From an uncultured Pseudomonadota bacterium (GTDB lineage Bacteria > Pseudomonadota > Gammaproteobacteria > Burkholderiales > Eutrophovitaceae), in NCBI GenBank assembly GCA_937983055.1, contig CALJLA010000189.1, positions 1-18,389 of the forward strand: a stretch of 18,389 nucleotides of DNA, given 5' to 3'. This document shows, piece after piece, positions 1 through 6,582 of the stretch. Below the pieces are notes generated by a model. It was not told the origin of the DNA, made no database searches, and saw nothing but the letters and a program-made list of their open reading frames with translations. The stretch's first letter is position 1; each line of letters begins with the position of its first letter. Position numbers and translations under genes: made by a program.

Positions 1-699
1 TGCGCGGCCGCGCACACGCTCGAGTTCGATCGCGCCGAGCGGCCGCTGCGCGGTCTCAAGCAGTATCTGCACCGGGAGCTTGCCGCGAGCCGCGTCAAGA
101 AAGTGCAGGTGCTCAACCCCGACGGCGCTCACAGCATTGCCGTCGGCGGCGATGCGCCGGTCGATATCGAGATTCACGGACACGCCGGCTATTACTGCGC
201 CGGCATGAACAAGCAGGCGCGAGTGCTGGTGCGGGGCAACGTCGGCCCCGGGGTGGCCGAGGGCATGGTGTCCGGCACCGTGCATGTCAAGGGATTCGCC
301 TCGGTCGCCGCCGGCGCGGCGGCGCACGGCGGCTTGCTGGTGATCGAGGGCGACACCTCGCTGCGCTGCGGAATTTCGATGAAAGGCATCGACATCGTGG
401 TCGGCGGCTCGGTCGGCGATTTTTCGGGGTTCATGGCGCAGGCCGGCCGCATCGTCGTTTGCGGCGACGCCGGGGATGCGCTCGGCGATTCACTCTACGA
501 GGCGGTGATCTACATTCGCGGCAAAGTCGCCTCGTTCGGTGCTGACGCCGCCGAGCAGCCGATGACCGATGCCGATTACCGGGCGGTAGCCGAATTGCTG
601 TCGAAGGCCCGGTTCAAGCACGACCCCAAGTCGTTCCGCAAGGTCGCCTCCAAGCGTGAGCTGTATCACTGGAACGCCGACGCCAACCAGGAATATTGA
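1..699 (+). CDS. GXGXG-domain glutamate synthase-like subunit (GlxC/MgsB type), 5' partial
   Basis: The frame is open from the first base of the window, giving 232 visible residues. The protein is therefore cut at its N-terminus, probably by only a few residues, since the family is about 230 long. The body has the regular Gly-rich right-handed beta-helix pattern of the GltB C-terminal (GXGXG) domain, for example GHAGYYCAGM, VRGNVGPGVAEGMVSG and GDAGDALGDSLYEAVIYIRG. It ends with ELYHWNADANQEY, a tail typical of stand-alone subunits. In glutamate synthases this domain is structural and does not carry the active site. The FMN subunit follows at 884, so the two likely form a multi-subunit glutamate synthase-like enzyme or an N-methylglutamate synthase (MgsABC). 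The amidotransferase subunit would be expected just upstream, outside the window. Which of the two reactions applies cannot be decided here. Confidence 0.85.
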   Translation, partial: CAAAHTLEFDRAERPLRGLKQYLHRELAASRVKKVQVLNPDGAHSIAVGGDAPVDIEIHGHAGYYCAGMNKQARVLVRGNVGPGVAEGMVSGTVHVKGFASVAAGAAAHGGLLVIEGDTSLRCGISMKGIDIVVGGSVGDFSGFMAQAGRIVVCGDAGDALGDSLYEAVIYIRGKVASFGADAAEQPMTDADYRAVAELLSKARFKHDPKSFRKVASKRELYHWNADANQEY

Positions 700-713
700 C
701 CAACCCAACTCAC

Positions 714-862
714 CACAGAGACGCAGAGGCACAGAGAAACGCAGGAAAGCTTCGCACGCCAACATTCGGGCATACAACGCGAGCTGCCTTCGGGAAAGAA
801 AGGTGGATTCGCGTTGCTTCTAGTTCCGATCTTCGCACTCTCTGTGTCTATGTGTCTCTGTG
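714..862. repeat. Imperfect palindromic interspersed repeat (MITE-like) inside the glx/mgs operon
   Basis: The 23-base arm at 714-736 (starting CACAGAGACGCAGAGG) is the inverted complement of 840-862 at 20 of 23 positions. A second nested inverted repeat, CAACGCGA at 775-782 and TCGCGTTG at 809-816, is perfect, so the whole element could fold into one long hairpin. A direct 8-mer CTTCGCAC also occurs at 750-757 and 831-838. The CACAGAG/CTCTGTG ends match, from memory, a repeat family scattered between genes in several bacterial phyla. No coding sequence or clear target-site duplication is visible. It separates two genes that would otherwise be close together. Confidence 0.75.
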
Positions 863-873
863 TTTGAATCAGC

Positions 874-879
874 AGGTGA
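874..879 (+). promoter_or_regulatory. Ribosome binding site deciding the start of the FMN subunit gene
   Basis: AGGTGA lies five bases before ATG 884. An in-frame GTG at 860 is less likely: it lies inside the right arm of the palindromic repeat and has no purine-rich sequence in front of it. Confidence 0.6.
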
Positions 880-883
880 ATTC

Positions 884-2251
884 ATGAACAAGCCAATTGA
901 AGCGCAGCACCCCATCCAGCGCGAAGAAAGCGCCGGCTACGACCGCAAGATCATCGACTACATCCACCGCGCGTCGGCGACCGGCCTGTACGAAATCCGC
1001 GGGCTTGGCGCCAAGCGACCTGTGCCGCACTTCGACGACCTGGTGTTTCTGGGCGCGTCGCTGTCGCGCTATCCGCTGGAGGGCTATCGCGAGCGCTGCG
1101 ACACCCGCACCGTGCTTGGCACCCGCTTCGCTAAGAAGCCGATCGAGCTGGCCATCCCGATCACCATCGCCGGCATGAGCTTCGGCTCGCTGTCGGCCAA
1201 CGTGAAGGAGGCGCTTGGCCGCGCCGCGAGCGAGATGGGCACCTCGACCACCACCGGCGACGGCGGCATGACGCCGGAAGAGCGCCGGTCATCGAAGACG
1301 CTCATTTACCAGTGCCTGCCCTCGCGCTACGGTTTCAATCCGGACGATGTGCGCAGGGCGGACGCGATCGAGGTGGTGATCGGCCAGGGCGCGAAGCCGG
1401 GCGGCGGCGGCATGCTGCTTGGGCAGAAGGTCAATCCGCGGGTGGCGAAGATGCGCGTACTGCCCGAAGGCGTCGACCAGCGTTCGGCCTGCCGCCATCC
1501 GGACTGGACCGGCCCGGACGACCTCGCCATCAAGATCCAGGAGCTGCGCGAGATCACCGACTGGGAAAAGCCGATCTATGTGAAGGTGGGCGCCACCCGC
1601 ACCTTCCACGACGTGAAGCTGGCGGTGCACTCCGGGGCGGATGTCATCGTGGTCGACGGCATGCAGGGCGGCACGGCCGCTACGCAGACGGTATTCATCG
1701 AGCACGTCGGCATACCCACCCTGGCTGCCCTGCGTCAGGCGGTCGATGCGCTGGAAGATCTCAACATGAAAGGCCAGGTGCAGTTGATCGTCTCCGGCGG
1801 CATCCGCACCGGCGCCGATGCGGCCAAGGCGCTGGCCATGGGCGCGGACGCGGTGTCGATTGGCCAGGGCATCCTGATCGCGCTTGGCTGCAACAGCGAA
1901 AGCTACGTGCAGAGCGGCGCGCATCACTCGGCGGTCGCCGACTACGAAAAGCTCGGCACCGCGCCCGGCTACTGCCACCACTGCCATACCGGTCAGTGCC
2001 CGGTGGGCGTTACCACCCAGGATGCGGTGCTGGAGCAGCGGCTGCAGCCCGAGGTGGGCGCCCGGCGCGTGCGCAACTATCTCAAGACGCTGAACATGGA
2101 ACTGACCACGGTGGCCCGCGCCTGCGGCAAGCAGAACGTGCACCATCTCGAGCGCGAGGATCTGGTGGCGCTCACCGTCGAAGCGGCGGCTATGGCAAGG
2201 GTGCCGCTCGCCGGCACCGGCTGGATTCCCGGAGAGCATGGCGGTCACTAG
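884..2251 (+). CDS. FMN-binding glutamate synthase-family protein (GlxD/MgsC type)
   Basis: A 455-residue protein of the FMN-binding, (beta/alpha)8-barrel glutamate synthase family. Visible motifs are GTSTTTGDGGMTPEE near residues 119-133, GQGAKPGGGGMLLGQKV at 168-183, the barrel strand VDGMQGGTAA at 257-266, and the phosphate-binding LIVSGGIRTGADAAKALAMG at 301-320. A cysteine cluster GYCHHCHTGQCPVGVTTQD (C364, C367, C372) corresponds to the iron-sulfur cluster motif of GltB. Family knowledge suggests it condenses 2-oxoglutarate with ammonia, or methylamine in N-methylglutamate synthase, delivered by a separate amidotransferase subunit. No N-terminal amidotransferase domain is present, in line with the split-subunit type. 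The start at ATG 884 is chosen for its ribosome binding site. The gene overlaps the next one by 14 bases. Confidence 0.88.
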   Translation: MNKPIEAQHPIQREESAGYDRKIIDYIHRASATGLYEIRGLGAKRPVPHFDDLVFLGASLSRYPLEGYRERCDTRTVLGTRFAKKPIELAIPITIAGMSFGSLSANVKEALGRAASEMGTSTTTGDGGMTPEERRSSKTLIYQCLPSRYGFNPDDVRRADAIEVVIGQGAKPGGGGMLLGQKVNPRVAKMRVLPEGVDQRSACRHPDWTGPDDLAIKIQELREITDWEKPIYVKVGATRTFHDVKLAVHSGADVIVVDGMQGGTAATQTVFIEHVGIPTLAALRQAVDALEDLNMKGQVQLIVSGGIRTGADAAKALAMGADAVSIGQGILIALGCNSESYVQSGAHHSAVADYEKLGTAPGYCHHCHTGQCPVGVTTQDAVLEQRLQPEVGARRVRNYLKTLNMELTTVARACGKQNVHHLEREDLVALTVEAAAMARVPLAGTGWIPGEHGGH

Positions 2252-2909
2252 GCGCAAGACGAAAGCGCCTGCCTCCGGGCCGGGGCGGCCCGCCTCGCCT
2301 GCCCCCGGCCGCGAGGGCGCGGTAGCGGCCGACCGCCGCTCGCTCGACCGCTTCATCGGCAACGCGGTGCGCGAGCTGCGGCTTAAGGACAAGCTGACCA
2401 TCGCCGACGTCGCCGCGCAGGCGGGCATCTCGCGCGGCATGGTGTCGAAGATCGAGAACGGCCAGGTGTCCACCAGCCTGGAGACGCTGTCGAAGATTGC
2501 GCAGGCGCTGGGCGTGTCGCTGTCGCACCTGTTCCGCCACTACAACATTCCGGCCGGCGGTGCGCAGCATGTCAAGGCGGGCGACGGCATGCAGGTCGTG
2601 CGGCGGGGTACCCGGCGCGGCCATACCTATCATCTGCTTGCCTACGATCAGGGACCGAAGAAGACCTTCGAGCCGTTTTTCATCACCATGGACGATGCCT
2701 CCGAGGTGTTCCCCACCTTCGAGCATCCCGGCACCGAGTTCATCTACCTGCTCAAGGGCCGCATCGAATACCGGCACGGGCAGCAGCATTACCTGATGGA
2801 ACCGGGCGACTCGCTCACTTTCCGCGGCGATATTCCGCACGGGCCGGAGCGGTTGATCGAGACGCCCATCCAGCTGCTGTCCATCATCATGTACGGCCAC
2901 GAGGACTGA
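2238..2909 (+). CDS. XRE-family helix-turn-helix transcriptional regulator with C-terminal cupin
   Basis: A 223-residue two-domain regulator. Residues 1-33 are a Pro/Ala/Arg-rich tail of low complexity. A helix-turn-helix of the XRE/SutR class spans about 40-101, with TIADVAAQAGISRGMVSKIE at 54-73 and the typical following LETLSKIAQALGVSLSHLF. A cupin_2 barrel occupies about 150-220, with HPGTEFIYLLKGRIEYRHG and YLMEPGDSLTFRGDIPHGPE. Such proteins usually sense a small ligand in the cupin and control neighbouring metabolic genes. The 14-base overlap with the FMN subunit gene argues for co-transcription and translational coupling, so it probably regulates the glx/mgs operon and itself. The ligand is unknown. 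A start inside the low-complexity tail cannot be excluded. Confidence 0.88.
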   Translation: MAVTRRKTKAPASGPGRPASPAPGREGAVAADRRSLDRFIGNAVRELRLKDKLTIADVAAQAGISRGMVSKIENGQVSTSLETLSKIAQALGVSLSHLFRHYNIPAGGAQHVKAGDGMQVVRRGTRRGHTYHLLAYDQGPKKTFEPFFITMDDASEVFPTFEHPGTEFIYLLKGRIEYRHGQQHYLMEPGDSLTFRGDIPHGPERLIETPIQLLSIIMYGHED

Positions 2910-2966
2910 GCGCGACCGCGCACCGGGAGCGCCCCGGTCCACCGACGGCGGAGGGAGGCCGGCACC

Positions 2967-3425
2967 ATGGTCCAGATCGAGCGAGCGCAGGCCGCGGATG
3001 TTCCCGCCCTGGTCGAGTTGTTGAAGACGCTGTTCGCGATCGAACAGGACTTCCAGTTCGACGCGAATCGGCAGCGTCGCGGCCTGCTGCGCCTGCTGGA
3101 AGAACCGCCGGAACGCGCCACGGTGCTGGTGGCGCGCGAGGGCGGCGCGATTGCCGGCATGGCAAGCGCCCAGCTGGTCATCTCCACCGCCGAGGGCGCG
3201 CCCTCGGCCTGGATCGAGGATGTGGTGGTGAGGGAGGGCTGGCGCGGCCGCGGCATTGGCCGCGGGCTGATGTCAAAGCTGACCGACTGGGCGCGGTCGC
3301 ACGGCGCGACCCGCATCCAGCTTCTCGCCGACCGCGATAACGCGGTGGCGCTGGACTTCTACCGCCGGCTCGGCCTGCAGCAGACCAACCTCATCGCGCT
3401 GAAACGAACGCAGCTCGATCGCTGA
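2967..3425 (+). CDS. GNAT-family N-acetyltransferase
   Basis: A 152-residue protein with the single-domain GNAT fold. The N-terminal IERAQAADVPALVELL strand-helix is typical. Motif A is IEDVVVREGWRGRGIGRGLM at about 83-102, containing the acetyl-CoA pyrophosphate loop RGRGIG. The C-terminal ALDFYRRLGLQQTNLIALK (about 128-146) is the usual motif B region. GGAGGGAGG at 2950-2958 lies eight bases before ATG 2967 and fixes the start. It follows the regulator by 57 bases on the same strand and could be the last gene of that operon. The acceptor substrate cannot be inferred from sequence, though the context suggests an amine or amino acid. Confidence 0.85.
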   Translation: MVQIERAQAADVPALVELLKTLFAIEQDFQFDANRQRRGLLRLLEEPPERATVLVAREGGAIAGMASAQLVISTAEGAPSAWIEDVVVREGWRGRGIGRGLMSKLTDWARSHGATRIQLLADRDNAVALDFYRRLGLQQTNLIALKRTQLDR

Positions 3426-3432
3426 CGGCCGG

Positions 3433-3460
3433 AAAAAAAGCGGGCGCCCGCAGGCGCCCG
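3433..3460 (-). terminator. Intrinsic terminator of the outer-membrane protein-glnK-amtB operon
   Basis: A perfect 8-bp stem, CGGGCGCC at 3441-3448 and GGCGCCCG at 3453-3460, encloses a CGCA loop. On the - strand it is followed by seven T residues (complement of the A-run 3433-3439). It begins 38 bases past the amtB stop codon. On the + strand there is no T-run, so it acts mainly on amtB transcripts. Confidence 0.85.
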
Positions 3461-3497
3461 ACAAGAGAGGTAAGCGAGCTTACCGGGAGGAGATGTT

Positions 3498-4895
3498 TTA
3501 CGCGTGGTAGGCGACTTCGCCGTGCTGCGTGGAATCCAGGCCTTCGCGCTCCTGGTCTTCCGGCACCCGCAGGCCGATGGTCGCATCGATGATCTTGAAC
3601 AGGATCAGGCTGATGACGCCGGTCCACACCAGCGTAACCACCACGCTGATGATCTGCGTGACGACCTGCCCGCCCATGGTGACGCCTTCGGCATAGCCCG
3701 CACCGCCAAAGCCCGGGGCGGCGAGGAAACCGGTGCCGATCGCGCCGATGATGCCGCCAACGCCGTGCACGCCGAACACGTCGAGCGAGTCGTCGTAGCC
3801 GAACATCGACTTCAGCCCGGTCACCGCCCAGAAGCAGATGATGCCGGCGATGATGCCGAGGACGATCGCGCCCATCGGACCGACGAAGGCGCAGGCCGGG
3901 GTGATCGCGACCAGGCCGGCAATCGCGCCGGAGGCGCCGCCCAGCATGGTCGGCTTGCCGCGCGCGATCCACTCGATGAACAGCCAGCCCAGCACCGCCG
4001 CTGCCGTGCACAGCTGGGTGTTGATCAGCACCAGGCCGGCGACGCCGTCGGCACCCAGTTCGCTGCCGACGTTGAAGCCGTACCAGCCCACCCACAGCAG
4101 CGACGCGCCAACCATGGTGAAGGTCAGGTTGTGCGGCGGCATGGCTTCTCTTCCGTAGCCGATGCGCTTGCCGAGCACAATGCAGCCCACCAGCGCGGCG
4201 ATACCGGCGTTGATGTGCACCACCGTGCCGCCGGCGAAGTCCATTGCGCCAAGGCCCGCAAGGAAGCCGCCGCCCCAGACCATGTGAGCGATCGGGATGT
4301 AGCACAGGAACAGCCACAGCGCCATGAACCACAGCACCGCGGAGAACTTCATGCGCTCGGCAAAGCCGCCGACGATCAGCGCCGGGGTAATGGCGGCGAA
4401 GGTCAGCTGGAAGGTGATGAACACGTATTCGGGAATCGAACCGCTGATCGAATCGACGGTGACGCCGGACAGGAACGCCTTGCTGAAGCCGCCGTAGATC
4501 GAATTGAACGGCCCTTCGGTGAACGCCAGGCTGTAGCCGAACAGTGCCCAGAGAATCGACAGCAGGGCAAAGGTCGCGAATACCTGCATCAGCACCGAGA
4601 GCATGTTCTTGGCGCGCACCAGGCCGCCATAGAACAACGCAAGGCCGGGGATCGTCATCATGATCACCAGCACGGTGGCGACGATCATCCAGGCGGTGTT
4701 GCCGGAGTCGAGCGTGGGCGCTTCCTCTTCGGCGACCGGCGCTTCCTCGATCGGCGCCGGTTGCGTCATGGTGTCCTCAGCCTGGGCGAGCATCATCTCG
4801 ACCGGCTGGATGACCGAGTGATCGTCCGCCTGCACGCCGGCGGTTGCGCCAAGGGCGGCGAAGGCGGCGATCAGGAACAGAATTCTTTTCAACAT
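3498..4895 (-). CDS. amtB: Ammonium transporter AmtB
   Basis: A 465-residue Amt/Rh-family ammonium channel of the inner membrane. Residues 1-23 form a cleavable signal peptide (cut after VQA). An unusual acidic, Pro/Ala-rich linker covers about 38-62, before the first membrane segment GNTAWMIVATVLVIMMTIPG. Signature motifs are present: PGLALFYGGLVRAKNMLS at 83-100, DFAGGTVVHINAG at 219-231 and FGVHGVGGI at 374-382. D219, H227 and H377 correspond to the D160/H168/H318 pore residues of E. coli AmtB. About eleven membrane segments are expected. The gene starts 12 bases after the glnK stop, with GGGGGA as ribosome binding site. PII (GlnK) normally plugs this channel from the cytoplasm when nitrogen is plentiful. 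Confidence 0.96.
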   Translation of the reverse strand: MLKRILFLIAAFAALGATAGVQADDHSVIQPVEMMLAQAEDTMTQPAPIEEAPVAEEEAPTLDSGNTAWMIVATVLVIMMTIPGLALFYGGLVRAKNMLSVLMQVFATFALLSILWALFGYSLAFTEGPFNSIYGGFSKAFLSGVTVDSISGSIPEYVFITFQLTFAAITPALIVGGFAERMKFSAVLWFMALWLFLCYIPIAHMVWGGGFLAGLGAMDFAGGTVVHINAGIAALVGCIVLGKRIGYGREAMPPHNLTFTMVGASLLWVGWYGFNVGSELGADGVAGLVLINTQLCTAAAVLGWLFIEWIARGKPTMLGGASGAIAGLVAITPACAFVGPMGAIVLGIIAGIICFWAVTGLKSMFGYDDSLDVFGVHGVGGIIGAIGTGFLAAPGFGGAGYAEGVTMGGQVVTQIISVVVTLVWTGVISLILFKIIDATIGLRVPEDQEREGLDSTQHGEVAYHA

Positions 4896-4907
4896 GGATG
4901 TTCCCCC

Positions 4908-5246
4908 TTACAGCGCGTCCGCGCCGGTCTCGCCGGTGCGGATGCGAACGACTTGTTCAAGGTCGAACACGAAGATCTTGCCGTCGCCGATCTTGCCGGT
5001 GTTCGCGGACTTCTCAACCGCCTCGATGACCTGATCGAGCAGCTCATCCTTGATGGCGGCCTCGATCTTTACCTTGGGCAGAAAATCGACGACGTATTCG
5101 GCGCCGCGATAGAGCTCGGTGTGCCCTTTTTGCCGGCCGAATCCCTTGACTTCGGTCACAGTGATCCCCTGTACGCCGATGGCGGACAAAGCCTCACGCA
5201 CCTCGTCAAGCTTGAAAGGCTTGATGACTGCGGTTACGAGTTTCAT
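4908..5246 (-). CDS. glnK: PII nitrogen regulatory protein GlnK
   Basis: A 112-residue PII protein of standard length. It begins MKLVTAVIKPFKLDEVREAL and carries the T-loop QKGHTELYRGAEY with Tyr51, the site of uridylylation by GlnD. The B-loop TGKIGDGK (83-90) and C-loop RIRTGE (101-106) bind ATP and 2-oxoglutarate. ATG 5246 is chosen because it aligns with the family N-terminus and has GGAGAG just upstream; an in-frame extension to 5282 adds residues foreign to the family. Position directly before amtB points to GlnK, which controls AmtB, rather than GlnB, although sequence alone does not separate the paralogues. It is transcribed with the upstream outer-membrane protein gene from the sigma-54 promoter at 6087-6102. 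Confidence 0.95.
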   Translation of the reverse strand: MKLVTAVIKPFKLDEVREALSAIGVQGITVTEVKGFGRQKGHTELYRGAEYVVDFLPKVKIEAAIKDELLDQVIEAVEKSANTGKIGDGKIFVFDLEQVVRIRTGETGADAL

Positions 5247-5268
5247 ATGCTCTCCAGTGGCTTTGCAG

Positions 5269-5296
5269 ACGGGGTCCGGCATTGCGCCGGCCCCGT
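5269..5296 (-). promoter_or_regulatory. Intercistronic mRNA hairpin between the outer-membrane protein gene and glnK
   Basis: On the - strand, ACGGGGCCGGC pairs with GCCGGACCCCGT around a five-base loop: 11 base pairs with one bulged A. No T-run follows, so it does not look like a full intrinsic terminator. It lies 13 bases past the outer-membrane protein stop codon and 22 bases before the glnK start. It may stabilise or process the upstream message and so set the ratio of outer-membrane protein to GlnK/AmtB; this role is inference. Confidence 0.55.
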
Positions 5297-5309
5297 GCGT
5301 TTGTTGGCT

Positions 5310-6026
5310 TTAGAAGCTCTTCGAGACCGAGACGAAGACGCGGTCCTTGGCGATGTCCGCGGGATTGTCGATGTCGTTGTCGGTGTAGGCGAGCGAGAAA
5401 TCCAGGCCGCCGTAGCTGTAGCCCACGCTCACTTTCCAGTCGTCGTAGTCCGAGGTGTCGTTCGGCGTTCCGGTCGTCGGGTCGGTACCGTCGAGCATCG
5501 TGATGCCGTAGCTGGCGCCCAGGGTAATGCCCATCGGCAGCTCGTAGCTGGCGCCCACCATGAAGTACTGCGAGCCCTTGCCGTCGGCAATGCCGAAGAA
5601 CTCGTCCGACAGGGCGTAGTAGTACTTCGCCTCGAACCACTTCCAGGAGCCGCCGACGTAGATTTCATCGGTGTTCAGCGAGCTCTCGCCCGGGTAGTTG
5701 TAGTGGACGTAGCCGACGTCCACCCCGAAGTCGCCATAGGCCTTGCTCCAGCCCACGTAACCGTCCAGCTCGACGGTGGCGTCGCTGTTGAAGTCGACGT
5801 TCGACGCCCAGGTGCCAACGTAGATGCCGGTCGCCTCGTGGGCATAATCAAAGCCGCCCTGAACGGCGAAGCGCTCGTCGGTCTGGGAAATGCCCCGGAA
5901 CACGTAATCGCTGGTGAACGTCAGGTTGGCCGAAATCGGAAGCGCCGGCGCGTCCTGCGCCATCGCGACGCCCGGCAGGGTCATCACACCGGCGAGGCTT
6001 GCCGCAACGAGCGAATGATTAAGCAT
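5310..6026 (-). CDS. TorF-family (TIGR02001-like) outer-membrane protein
   Basis: A 238-residue exported beta-barrel protein. Residues 1-23 are a signal peptide (MLNHSLVAASLAGVMTLPGV, then AMA). The mature part shows alternating amphipathic strands rich in Tyr, Trp and Gly, such as TSDYVFRGISQTD at about 38-50 and VDVGYVHYNYPGE. It ends SVSKSF, with the C-terminal Phe typical of outer-membrane proteins. The TSDYVFRGISQT motif is characteristic of this family, which is often found upstream of glnK-amtB in betaproteobacteria. ATG 6026 is chosen because AAGGA lies eight bases upstream; ATG 6035 directly abuts that sequence. Being first in a nitrogen-controlled operon suggests passage of a nitrogenous solute, but no substrate is known. 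Confidence 0.85.
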   Translation of the reverse strand: MLNHSLVAASLAGVMTLPGVAMAQDAPALPISANLTFTSDYVFRGISQTDERFAVQGGFDYAHEATGIYVGTWASNVDFNSDATVELDGYVGWSKAYGDFGVDVGYVHYNYPGESSLNTDEIYVGGSWKWFEAKYYYALSDEFFGIADGKGSQYFMVGASYELPMGITLGASYGITMLDGTDPTTGTPNDTSDYDDWKVSVGYSYGGLDFSLAYTDNDIDNPADIAKDRVFVSVSKSF

Positions 6027-6086
6027 GGTGGTCATCCTTCTTTTGTTGATGATTGGAAACAAAGCTGAAAACAGCCGGACCCGTTC

Positions 6087-6102
6087 AGCATTTAGCGTGC
6101 CA
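6087..6102 (-). promoter_or_regulatory. Sigma-54 promoter for the outer-membrane protein-glnK-amtB operon
   Basis: Read on the - strand, TGGCACGCTAAATGCT has the invariant -24 GG and -12 GC separated by exactly ten bases. It differs from the TGGCACG-N4-TTGC consensus only by A for the first T of the -12 element. The predicted transcription start is near 6076, about 50 bases before the ATG at 6026. Together with the NtrC-type sites upstream it indicates nitrogen-limitation control. Confidence 0.85.
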
Positions 6103-6176
6103 AACGAAAAGACTCTATGGTTCAATAGGTTATGGCGCCTCGGCAGGGTTCTTGATGCGCTGCCGCACCAAACCAA

Positions 6177-6193
6177 TGCACCAAACAGGTGCC
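6177..6193. promoter_or_regulatory. NtrC binding site, promoter-proximal
   Basis: TGCACCAAACAGGTGCC matches the dyad TGCACY-N5-GGTGCA except for the last base. Its centre is about 109 bases upstream of the predicted sigma-54 transcription start, a normal distance for an enhancer-bound NtrC dimer. Confidence 0.8.
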
Positions 6194-6194
6194 A

Positions 6195-6211
6195 TGCACG
6201 CATCTGGTGCG
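6195..6211. promoter_or_regulatory. NtrC binding site, promoter-distal
   Basis: TGCACGCATCTGGTGCG keeps 10 of the 12 bases of the NtrC dyad. Its centre is 18 bp from the first site and about 127 bases upstream of the predicted start. Paired sites favour the NtrC oligomer needed to activate sigma-54 polymerase. Confidence 0.75.
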
Positions 6212-6234
6212 TGGTCAGGGCAGGTCTGACCGTT

Positions 6235-6243
6235 TGCTAAACT
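6235..6243 (+). promoter_or_regulatory. Possible extended -10 promoter for ubiK
   Basis: TGCTAAACT resembles an extended -10 element (TGn followed by TAAACT, 4 of 6 to TATAAT), 19 bases before the ubiK GTG. No convincing -35 is seen. A 6-bp dyad GGTCAG/CTGACC at 6213-6231 lies just upstream and next to the distal NtrC site. Confidence 0.3.
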
Positions 6244-6262
6244 CGCGACACGAGGAGGTCCG

Positions 6263-6508
6263 GTGGATACCCGATTCATTGATGAAATCAGCCGGCGGGT
6301 TCAGGAGCTGATTGCCAACACCCCGGTCGAGGACCTGCAGAAGAACATGCGCGCGATGATGACCAGCACGTTCTCGCGCCTCGATCTGGTAACCCGCGAG
6401 GAATTCGACGTGCAGCAGGCGGTACTTCGCCGCACCCGCGAGAAGCTCGCGGCGATGGAAGCGCGCGTGGCCGAGCTGGAGCAGCAACTGAAGAAAGCCG
6501 GCGAGTGA
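6263..6508 (+). CDS. ubiK: Ubiquinone biosynthesis accessory factor UbiK
   Basis: An 81-residue protein of the BMFP/YqiC family. The signature TFSRLDLVTREEFDVQQAVL (about 50-69) is nearly identical to known UbiK proteins, followed by the coiled-coil stretch RRTREKLAAMEARVAELEQQ. An amphipathic helix covers the N-terminal half. UbiK binds UbiJ in the soluble ubiquinone-synthesis complex and helps aerobic production of ubiquinone. The GTG start at 6263 is preceded by GAGGAGG at a spacing of five. It is transcribed divergently from the outer-membrane protein-glnK-amtB operon. Confidence 0.92.
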   Translation: MDTRFIDEISRRVQELIANTPVEDLQKNMRAMMTSTFSRLDLVTREEFDVQQAVLRRTREKLAAMEARVAELEQQLKKAGE

Positions 6509-6582
6509 GCCGGCGCCGGCTGGCGGCAGAACGCTGCCCCGCCGCCGGCGTACCCGGTTAGCGCGGCGCCGCGGGCCAGGCG

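Noticed and set aside
714..862. Insertion sequence or transposon remnant with transposase
   Set aside because: Only about 150 bases, no transposase fragment, and no clear target-site duplication. It fits better as a non-autonomous palindromic repeat.
696..887. A 63-codon frame across the intergenic repeat
   Set aside because: It is composed of the palindromic repeat and has no ribosome binding site or recognisable protein features.
3469..3484. Inverted repeat GGTAAGC/GCTTACC near the amtB stop
   Set aside because: The spacer of two bases is too short for a stable RNA hairpin. The adjacent 8-bp stem with T-run is the real terminator. An operator role is possible but unsupported.
5247..5282. 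Upstream in-frame start for glnK at 5282
   Set aside because: It adds 12 residues not present in PII proteins and overlaps the intercistronic hairpin. ATG 5246 has its own ribosome binding site and the canonical MKLV start.
3504..6068. Open frame of 854 codons on the + strand opposite amtB, glnK and the outer-membrane protein gene
   Set aside because: It runs antisense to three well-supported genes and reads as low-complexity Asp/Arg/Gly/His sequence without a domain or start signals.
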